8,373 nt of DNA from Thermoflexales bacterium. Lineage in GTDB: Bacteria; Chloroflexota; Anaerolineae; Fen-1058. The stretch is taken from positions 1 through 8,373 of the forward strand of contig JAUQXD010001278.1 in assembly GCA_030834835.1 (NCBI GenBank), given 5' to 3'. Both the position numbers and the translations under genes were made by a program. Below are positions 1 through 5,028 of this stretch, piece after piece. Numbering within the stretch: the stretch's first letter is position 1; every line of letters begins with the position of its first letter. The notes beneath the pieces were generated by a model. It searched no databases, was not told the origin of the DNA, and saw nothing but the letters and a program-made list of their open reading frames with translations.

Positions 1-687
1 TATCTGTTCCGCATCACCAACGACGGGCGCTACGTGGTCTATCGGCGGGTGGCCGGCGCGAATCAACCGGTCACCGAAGCGACCGGCTCCATCGCCATCC
101 TGACCAATCAGCAGCCCAACCGCCTGCGGCTGTCCGTGATCAGCAATACGCTGACGGCACTGGTCAACAATCAACCGGTGTTGCAGGCGGCCATCGCCTA
201 CGAGCCAGGTTTTGTGGGCTTCTGGTGCGGCGTGTTTGCAGCGGGACAAACGCGCTGCGCGTTCGACAATCTGGCCGTCTCGGGCACGCCGTCGACTGGA
301 CTGCTGACGATCTATCCTTTCTGCAACTGCCGCCGCGAGGCGCGGCTGAATCAACCGCTGACGGCCAGCTGGTTCTGGCGCTTCAAGTCGGCTGATCTGA
401 TCGATCGCTTCAAATCGACGGTGACGATGACGGTGACACTGGACGGTCAGACCGTGGTTCAACCTGAGCAGTATTGGGGGGCGACCCTCCGCGAGGATGA
501 CGCGGTCGCGCTGCCCTGGCGTTACGATCTGCCGCCATTGACGCCGGGCAGTCATGTCCTGGAATACAGCGTGCATTCGGACGTCGAGTTGACCGACGGC
601 TTCGACGGCAACGGCGACGGCAAACCGGACGCCTACGGGCCGGGCGATTTTCTATCCGGTTATGTGGAAGTAGTCGTGCTGCCGTAA
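1..687 (+). CDS. 3' part of a secreted/surface beta-sandwich protein (LamG/DUF1080-like)
   Basis: The reading frame is open from the first base, so the gene starts left of the window; 228 residues are visible. The GTG at position 34 is an internal valine, since the frame continues upstream of it with related sequence (YLFRITNDGRYVVYR). Visible residues 1-95 resemble the concanavalin-like (LamG / 3-keto-disaccharide hydrolase) fold: alternating beta strands, a 'LRLSVISNTLTALVNNQPV' stretch, and a closing 'FDNLAVSG' strand typical of that family. Residues 100-228 look like a second, Ig-like beta domain. Near the end is an Asp-rich loop, DGFDGNGDGKPD (residues 199-210), resembling an EF-hand or dockerin-type calcium loop. 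No catalytic residues or membrane segment are visible, and any signal peptide would be in the missing N-terminus. The function is unknown: adhesion, carbohydrate binding or cell-wall association are possible. A functional link to the redox operon downstream is not evident. Confidence 0.75.
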   Translation, partial: YLFRITNDGRYVVYRRVAGANQPVTEATGSIAILTNQQPNRLRLSVISNTLTALVNNQPVLQAAIAYEPGFVGFWCGVFAAGQTRCAFDNLAVSGTPSTGLLTIYPFCNCRREARLNQPLTASWFWRFKSADLIDRFKSTVTMTVTLDGQTVVQPEQYWGATLREDDAVALPWRYDLPPLTPGSHVLEYSVHSDVELTDGFDGNGDGKPDAYGPGDFLSGYVEVVVLP

Positions 688-775
688 CTCTTTTGGCTGA
701 GACGCGACTAATCCAAATGGGCAGTTAGCCGCCGAATCACTGCGGGTTGTCACACCTTCTGGGGATGAACGTCAG

Positions 776-804
776 TTGAAGCCGGCCGCAGCTTCTACTA
801 CGAT
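776..804 (+). promoter_or_regulatory. candidate sigma70-type promoter for the redox operon
   Basis: Within the 163-nt gap between the first gene and the ferredoxin gene, TTGAAG (776-781) and TACGAT (799-804) are separated by 17 nt. Each matches the -35 (TTGACA) or -10 (TATAAT) consensus at 4 of 6 positions. The position, about 45 nt before the ferredoxin ATG, is suitable. Matches of this quality also arise by chance, so this is a weak call. No operator palindrome was seen beside it, and no convincing terminator for the upstream gene was seen in 688-775. Confidence 0.3.
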
Positions 805-838
805 AACTCCATTATCTTGTTGCACGCCGTTTATTGAC

Positions 839-842
839 AGGA
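839..842 (+). promoter_or_regulatory. ribosome binding site deciding the ferredoxin start
   Basis: AGGA lies 8 nt before the ATG at 851. This favours that start over the in-frame TTG at 776, which has no such site and would add 25 residues without any ferredoxin character. Confidence 0.6.
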
Positions 843-850
843 CTTCAAAC

Positions 851-1114
851 ATGTTTGGCACCTCTCAGCCCGCTCCACTAACCGATTTGAATCGCTACAC
901 CGCTTTGTCCGAAGGTCAGGTTGTGCCCGAAGCGTCGCGCTGCGTGCAGTGCGGCATCTGTTCTTACAACTGCCCTATCAACATCGATGTGCGCGCGCAC
1001 GCCTGGCGCGGCCTGCCCATTCACGACGGTCATTGCCTGACCTGCGGCCAGTGCGTGCAGCGCTGCCCCCGCGGCGTGCTGCGCTTCGAGCGCATCGCGC
1101 TGTTGAATGTCTGA
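851..1114 (+). CDS. 2[4Fe-4S] ferredoxin, HdrC/GlpC-like cysteine pattern
   Basis: An 87-residue soluble electron carrier. Two complete cluster motifs are visible: C31-x2-C34-x2-C37-x3-C41-Pro and C62-x2-C65-x2-C68-x3-C72-Pro. In classical clostridial-type ferredoxins, and here by inference, the last Cys of each motif ligates the other cluster. The 20-residue spacer between the motifs is longer than in the smallest 8Fe ferredoxins and resembles ferredoxin modules of HdrC- or GlpC-type subunits, which pass electrons between a flavoprotein and a membrane partner. The ATG at 851 is chosen for its ribosome binding site and because upstream in-frame sequence lacks conserved character. There is no signal peptide, so the protein is expected in the cytoplasm. 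It is the first gene of the apparent operon, and the flavoprotein gene starts 20 nt after its stop. Inferred role: electron transfer between that flavoprotein and the membrane cytochrome b. The cluster motifs are certain; the partner assignment is contextual. Confidence 0.9.
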   Translation: MFGTSQPAPLTDLNRYTALSEGQVVPEASRCVQCGICSYNCPINIDVRAHAWRGLPIHDGHCLTCGQCVQRCPRGVLRFERIALLNV

Positions 1115-1134
1115 TCTCACACCTTGAATTGACT

Positions 1135-2460
1135 ATGGCTCATTACATTATTGTTGGCTCGAGTATTGCCGGCATGTCGGCCGCCGAGGCGATTCGCGGG
1201 CGCGACGCGGCTGCGGCCATCTCGATCGTTTCTGACGAGTCCCACGGTTTGTACTCGCGCCCGGGCCTGGCCTACCTGCTGCGCGGCGACATCCCCGAAA
1301 AACAGTTGTTTTCACGCACGCCCGATGATGTGCGCCAGCTGCGCGCCGCGACGATTCACGCCCGCGCGGAGCAACTGCGACCGGCGCAGCATCAAGTCGT
1401 TTTGGCGAACGGGCAGACGCTGACGTACGATCGGCTGTTGTTGGCTACCGGCTCGAGCGCCGTGCCACCGGATTTTCCCGGCGCAAACCTGCATGGCGTC
1501 CTAAAGCTGGACAACCTGGACGACACCCGCGTCTTGATGAAAGCCGCCGGGCGTAACAAAACGGCGATCGTCATCGGCGGCGGCATCACCGCGCTGGAGT
1601 TGGTGGAGGGGCTGCGCGCGCGTGGCATGCGGGTTCACTATTTCATGCGCGGCGATCGGTTCTGGGCCAACGTGCTGGATGAAGCCGAATCCCGGTTGAT
1701 TGAAGAGCGGCTGTGCGACGAAGGTGTGATCATTCACACGCGCACGCAAATCAAACAGGCCGTTGGCAAGCGCGATAAACTCACGGCGGTGGAAACCCCG
1801 TCTGGCGAGACGCTCAAGTGTGACGTGCTGGCGGTGGCGATCGGGGTGAAGCCACGACTTGAACTGGCGCAAATGGCGGGCCTGAAGATCGATCGCGGCC
1901 TGCTGGTGGACGAGTATTTACGCACCAGCGCGCCCGATGTGTACGCGGCCGGCGACGTAGCCCAGGTGTACGATCCACACAGCGGCCGCGCCGTGCTGGA
2001 TGTGCTGTGGTCGACGGCACTGGAACAGGGGCGAGCGGCGGGCCTCAACATGGCCGGCGCGCAGCAGCCGTACATCAAACAGGTTGCGATGAACGTGACG
2101 CAATTGGCGGGCCTGGTGACCACCATCATCGGCGCGGTCGGCGGCGGCCAGGATGAAGACCTGTTGACCATCTCGCGCGGCGACAGCGAAGCGTGGCGAC
2201 TGCCGACCGGCGCGTGGGTGTTGACCGATCAACACGCCGTCAACCGGCTGCGCTTGCTTGTCAGTGACTGTGCCATTGTCGGCGCGGTCGTCATCGGCGA
2301 TCAAGGCTGGTCGCAGCCCTTGCATCGCCTCATTGCGGCCAAAGCCGACATCTGCTCGATTCGCGCGCAACTGGAAGCCGATCCCGCGCAGGCGCTGACA
2401 CAGTTATCAAATTTCTATCAACATTGGGAGCAAAGCCACCGTGCGTCAACGAACGTATGA
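1135..2460 (+). CDS. FAD-dependent NAD(P)-linked oxidoreductase (NirB / ferredoxin-reductase-like)
   Basis: A 441-residue two-dinucleotide-fold flavoprotein. FAD-binding elements are the N-terminal GSSIAG (8-13) after a beta strand, ATGSSAVPP (104-112), and YAAGDVAQ (270-277), where D274 should contact the FAD ribityl chain. The inserted NAD(P)-binding fold carries VIGGGITALE (146-155). NADH versus NADPH preference cannot be read with confidence. Its four cysteines (C194, C229, C379, C407) are isolated, so there is no redox-active CxxC or CxxxxC pair. This argues against a disulfide reductase and for a NirB-N-terminal, rubredoxin/ferredoxin-reductase or NADH-oxidase-like enzyme. Residues about 315-400 match the position of the C-terminal interface domain of that superfamily. 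The ATG at 1135 is placed directly before the FAD-binding strand. It has no clear Shine-Dalgarno, so translation may be coupled to the ferredoxin gene. The 3' end overlaps the next gene by 20 nt. Inferred role: exchange of electrons between NAD(P)H and the ferredoxin or membrane cytochrome. Confidence 0.9.
   Translation: MAHYIIVGSSIAGMSAAEAIRGRDAAAAISIVSDESHGLYSRPGLAYLLRGDIPEKQLFSRTPDDVRQLRAATIHARAEQLRPAQHQVVLANGQTLTYDRLLLATGSSAVPPDFPGANLHGVLKLDNLDDTRVLMKAAGRNKTAIVIGGGITALELVEGLRARGMRVHYFMRGDRFWANVLDEAESRLIEERLCDEGVIIHTRTQIKQAVGKRDKLTAVETPSGETLKCDVLAVAIGVKPRLELAQMAGLKIDRGLLVDEYLRTSAPDVYAAGDVAQVYDPHSGRAVLDVLWSTALEQGRAAGLNMAGAQQPYIKQVAMNVTQLAGLVTTIIGAVGGGQDEDLLTISRGDSEAWRLPTGAWVLTDQHAVNRLRLLVSDCAIVGAVVIGDQGWSQPLHRLIAAKADICSIRAQLEADPAQALTQLSNFYQHWEQSHRASTNV
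2426..2430 (+). promoter_or_regulatory. ribosome binding site for the cytochrome b GTG start
   Basis: GGGAG ends 10 nt before the GTG at 2441, inside the end of the flavoprotein gene. It supports the GTG start. The nearby ATG at 2457, which overlaps the flavoprotein stop, is in a different frame and does not lead to the membrane protein. Confidence 0.55.
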
Positions 2461-3220
2461 ACTGTGGTACGCGCTGGCGGCCATGATCGGCCTGACGCTG
2501 GTCTATGTGCCGATTGCGACACAGGGCATTCCCAGAGCCAGCGGCGTCTTCGGGCACGGCCTCGGTATTCTGGGTTTTCTGCTGATGCTCAGCACCGAGA
2601 CGTTATACTCGCTGCGCAAGCGGGCGCGCGGCAAAGCCATTGGCCGCATGAGCACGTGGCTGCAACTGCACATCTTCACCGGTCTCGTCGGGCCGTTCAT
2701 GGTTTTGCTGCATACCTCGTGGAAGTTTAACGGCCTGGCCGGTGTGCTGATGTTGATGACGATCATCATCGTGATCAGCGGCATCGTTGGCCGTTACATC
2801 TATACGGCGGTTCCACGCACGGTCGATGGCGCGGAAGTGGCCCTGCGCGATCTGGAGCAGCAGATTGCGGCGGCGGATGCGAAGCTGCAAGAACTCGGCG
2901 CAGCCCGATTGACCCCGGCGGTTGCGACTGGCGGTGGTGCGTCACTGGTCCTGGGGCGAACGTTCGCGCGCTGGCGCTACCGGCGCGAGATCGATCGGAC
3001 GCTGAAATCGATCGGGGCGGCGGGGCAGACACACGCGCGCCAGTTGCGGCAGTCGTTCGATGATCGCTTTCGCATCCACCAGCAGATTCAATCATTGGCC
3101 GCGGCGCGACGGCTGTTGGCGGTGTGGCATACCATTCACATCCCGATCGGGGTGGCGCTGTTCACCGTGGCCGCCATTCATATCGTCGAGACGCTGTATT
3201 ACGCCACGTTTATCAAGTAA
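2441..3220 (+). CDS. five-helix membrane protein, probable di-heme cytochrome b
   Basis: A 259-residue protein with five predicted membrane helices: about 10-27, 38-58, 72-92, 98-121 and 227-251. Two helices carry histidines 14 residues apart with a Gly four residues after the first: H77...H91 (G81) in helix 3 and H233...H247 (G237) in helix 5. This is the H-x13-H arrangement that binds two stacked b hemes in bc1-type cytochrome b. Positive charges (RKRARGK, 59-65) between helices 2 and 3, and an Arg-rich insert of about 100 residues between helices 4 and 5, indicate both are cytoplasmic. That makes H77/H233 the inner pair and H91/H247 the outer pair. The insert begins with a probable coiled coil (about 129-154) and could be a docking site for the ferredoxin or flavoprotein. 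The protein is much shorter than bc1 cytochrome b and lacks its quinone-site motifs as far as I can see. Heme binding and transmembrane electron transfer are inferred from pattern and context; no named family is recognised with certainty. Confidence 0.8.
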   Translation: MRQRTYELWYALAAMIGLTLVYVPIATQGIPRASGVFGHGLGILGFLLMLSTETLYSLRKRARGKAIGRMSTWLQLHIFTGLVGPFMVLLHTSWKFNGLAGVLMLMTIIIVISGIVGRYIYTAVPRTVDGAEVALRDLEQQIAAADAKLQELGAARLTPAVATGGGASLVLGRTFARWRYRREIDRTLKSIGAAGQTHARQLRQSFDDRFRIHQQIQSLAAARRLLAVWHTIHIPIGVALFTVAAIHIVETLYYATFIK

Positions 3221-3254
3221 GCGAATTTGCGAGGTTGGGTAGATCGCAGTTTAG

Positions 3255-3308
3255 AGCAGAGCGGGCTCCCACGCCCGCGTATCCGGCGGCGTGGGAGCCG
3301 CCTCTGCT
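3255..3308. repeat. large intergenic inverted repeat, REP-like
   Basis: In the 118-nt spacer between the cytochrome b and cytochrome c genes, 3255-3275 and 3288-3308 are 21-nt arms that pair except at two adjacent positions (3262-3263 against 3300-3301). The loop is 12 nt. Inside each arm is a smaller palindrome: GCGGGC/GCCCGC (3261-3266 and 3273-3278) around loop TCCCAC, and GGCGGC/GCCGCC (3285-3290 and 3297-3302) around loop GTGGGA. The two loops are reverse complements. No T-tract follows, so it is a poor intrinsic terminator. It could be a dispersed REP-type element, an mRNA stabiliser, or a device for differential expression of the cytochrome c gene. Confidence 0.75.
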
Positions 3309-3325
3309 GGCAAGTGGCGATCTGC

Positions 3326-3330
3326 GGAGA
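3326..3330 (+). promoter_or_regulatory. ribosome binding site deciding the cytochrome c start
   Basis: GGAGA lies 8 nt before the GTG at 3339. It selects that start over the in-frame GTG at 3291, which falls inside the right arm of the inverted repeat and would put a polar 16-residue extension ahead of the signal/anchor sequence. Confidence 0.7.
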
Positions 3331-3338
3331 TTGAAACT

Positions 3339-4973
3339 GTGCGTCGATTAGGCTGTTTGACACCACTGGGACTTTTCGCGGGATTACTGACGTTGCTAGT
3401 CGTCGGCGGTGTGGCGCTGGCCAGCGGCGGCGCGATGTTCAGCCCCGGCGAACTGAACGCGCGCGCTGGCGAGTCGCTGGGCGGCGTCACCTCACACGCG
3501 CAGTTGAGCGACCGCTGCGCCGCCTGCCACGTCGATCCGTGGAGCAGCGAAGTCATGGCGACGCGCTGCCTGAGCTGTCACACCGATGTGCGCGCCCAGC
3601 TCGACAATCCCCAATCGCTGCATAGCGCCATGCCGGATGTGAAGCAGTGTCGCGGCTGTCACGCGGAACACAACGGCTCGACGGCGTCGCTGATCCGGCT
3701 GAATTTAACGGACTTCCCGCACGATCGACTGCCGTTCACTCTGGCCGCGCATCAGACCACGAACGCCGGGCAGCCGTTTACGTGCGCCGACTGCCACGGT
3801 GATGACATCAGCACCTTTGATCCAGCGAAATGCGCGACCTGCCATCGCGAGTATCAGGCCGATTTCGTGACACAGCACGCGGCTGATTTCGGTCAGGACT
3901 GTCTGGCCTGTCACGATGGCGTCGATCGTTTCTCCGCTTTTGACCATAGTCGGCTGAAATTCACACTGAGTGGTGAGCACGCCGAAGTGACATGCGGTGA
4001 GTGTCACACGAACGTGCGCGCCGTGGCGGACTTCACGATTGCTTCACCGGCTTGCATCGACTGCCATCGCGAGGACGACGAGCATAACGGAGCGTTCGGC
4101 ACGGATTGCGCGCTGTGCCACACCTCTGATGATTGGGACAACGCCACCTTCGATCACAATCAGGCGGCCTTCAAATTAGAGGGCAAGCATAGCGTGGTCG
4201 AGTGCGAGCAGTGCCACGTCAACAACGTCTTCAAAGGCACGCCGCAAACGTGCGTGGGTTGCCACCTTAAAGACGATAAACATGAAGGCGCGTATGGCAC
4301 AGACTGTGCGCAATGCCATAACGCCGGGGATTGGAAAGATGCTCAATTTGATCACAACCTGGCATCTTTCAAATTAGAAGGTAAGCACATCACGGTCGAG
4401 TGCGCCCAATGCCATGTCAACAATGTCTTCAAGGGTACACCTCAAACGTGTGTAATCTGCCATCAGGCGGATGACGCCCGCGCGCATCAGGGCGCGTATG
4501 GCACGGACTGTGCGCAGTGCCATAATGCTGGAGATTGGAAAGACGCGAAGTTTGATCACAACCTGGCCGCGTTCAAGTTGACGGGCGCGCATGTGAATGT
4601 GACCTGCGCTAAGTGCCACATCAACGGCGTGTACAAGGGGACGCCGCAGACCTGCGTGGGCTGCCATGCTGATCCGCAGGAACACCTGGGGCAATTCGGG
4701 CTGGACTGCGTGCAATGCCACAGCACCAGCACCTGGGAGGGGGCCACGTTCGATCATACCTTCCCGCTCGATCACGGCGAAGGCGGCACCATCGCGTGCA
4801 AGACGTGCCACGTGACGACGGACTTCAAGCAGTACACGTGCTACGGCTGCCACGAACATGATCCAGGCGAAGTTCAGGCCGAGCATCTGGAAGAAGGTAT
4901 CAGCAATTTCCAAAATTGCATGGAGTGTCACCCCACCGGGCGCGAAGAAGAGGGCGAAGGCGGTCGCGATTAG
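3339..4973 (+). CDS. 21-heme c-type cytochrome, membrane-anchored or exported
   Basis: A 544-residue protein starting at GTG. The N-terminus (MRR, then a hydrophobic stretch at about 7-29) is a signal peptide or uncleaved anchor, placing the rest outside the cytoplasmic membrane, where c hemes are attached. There are 21 CxxCH motifs, with first Cys at 60, 77, 104, 149, 165, 188, 219, 239, 257, 289, 305, 323, 355, 371, 391, 423, 439, 457, 487, 501 and 527. From about residue 188 they fall into three-heme modules of 66-69 residues with heme spacing of about 32, 16 and 18-20. Each full module also has three non-motif histidines (FDH, G[KEA]H, and an H before GAY/GAF/GQF), enough for bis-His ligation of all three hemes. 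The protein belongs broadly with cytochrome c3/c7-like multihemes. The C-terminus is short and acidic (GREEEGEGGRD). As last gene of the operon it is the likely acceptor for electrons from the cytochrome b; the terminal acceptor is unknown. I see no catalytic site such as that of nitrite or hydroxylamine enzymes. Confidence 0.95.
   Translation: MRRLGCLTPLGLFAGLLTLLVVGGVALASGGAMFSPGELNARAGESLGGVTSHAQLSDRCAACHVDPWSSEVMATRCLSCHTDVRAQLDNPQSLHSAMPDVKQCRGCHAEHNGSTASLIRLNLTDFPHDRLPFTLAAHQTTNAGQPFTCADCHGDDISTFDPAKCATCHREYQADFVTQHAADFGQDCLACHDGVDRFSAFDHSRLKFTLSGEHAEVTCGECHTNVRAVADFTIASPACIDCHREDDEHNGAFGTDCALCHTSDDWDNATFDHNQAAFKLEGKHSVVECEQCHVNNVFKGTPQTCVGCHLKDDKHEGAYGTDCAQCHNAGDWKDAQFDHNLASFKLEGKHITVECAQCHVNNVFKGTPQTCVICHQADDARAHQGAYGTDCAQCHNAGDWKDAKFDHNLAAFKLTGAHVNVTCAKCHINGVYKGTPQTCVGCHADPQEHLGQFGLDCVQCHSTSTWEGATFDHTFPLDHGEGGTIACKTCHVTTDFKQYTCYGCHEHDPGEVQAEHLEEGISNFQNCMECHPTGREEEGEGGRD
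3891..4697 (+). repeat. tandem coding repeats of about 198-207 bp (three-heme modules)
   Basis: Four head-to-tail copies begin at 3891, 4098, 4296 and 4500, with lengths 207, 198, 204 and 198 bp. A degenerate fifth follows from 4698. Each encodes G-x-D-C-x2-C-H, an FDH, a G-x-H, then two further CxxCH. Copies 2-4 share near-identical stretches such as FDHN, VFKGTPQTC or VYKGTPQTC, and GTDCAxCH. Copies 3 and 4 encode an almost identical first 24 residues yet differ at several synonymous positions (for example caa/cag, aac/aat, ggg/gga). This points to an older duplication kept under protein-level selection rather than a fresh copy. Copy 1 is the most divergent of the four. Confidence 0.9.
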
Positions 4974-4996
4974 GAGTGTGGCGTCGAGGTTCGATA

Positions 4997-5028
4997 CGGG
5001 CAGACCCTGTGAAAGGCTGCCCGTTTTT
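4997..5028 (+). terminator. rho-independent terminator of the redox operon
   Basis: CGGGCAG (4997-5003) pairs with CTGCCCG (5017-5023) across a 13-nt loop, followed directly by TTTTT (5024-5028). It begins 23 nt after the cytochrome c stop. The T-tract runs into the stop codon of the convergent kinase gene (TAA on the - strand, 5029-5027). Read on the - strand, the hairpin is not followed by a T-run, so it should mainly serve the + strand. Confidence 0.8.

Noticed and set aside
688..775. Terminator after the left-edge gene
   Set aside because: Only short, weak complementarities (such as TTGG/CCAA) are present, with no stable stem and T-tract.
949..1134. Upstream start for the flavoprotein at 949
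   Set aside because: This 62-residue extension is the ferredoxin gene read in another frame. The FAD-binding strand starts at the Met at 1135.
3291..3338. GTG at 3291 as the cytochrome c start
   Set aside because: It lies inside the inverted repeat. The GTG at 3339 has a GGAGA site and places basic residues directly before the hydrophobic signal segment.
4098..4697. Regular direct repeats as a CRISPR or non-coding satellite
   Set aside because: The repeat period (about 200 bp) and codon-level conservation of heme motifs show these are protein-coding modules.
4374..4931. Antisense open frame (185 codons) under the heme repeats
   Set aside because: Repeated CxxCH codons on the + strand explain the open - strand frame. 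Its translation has no independent domain.
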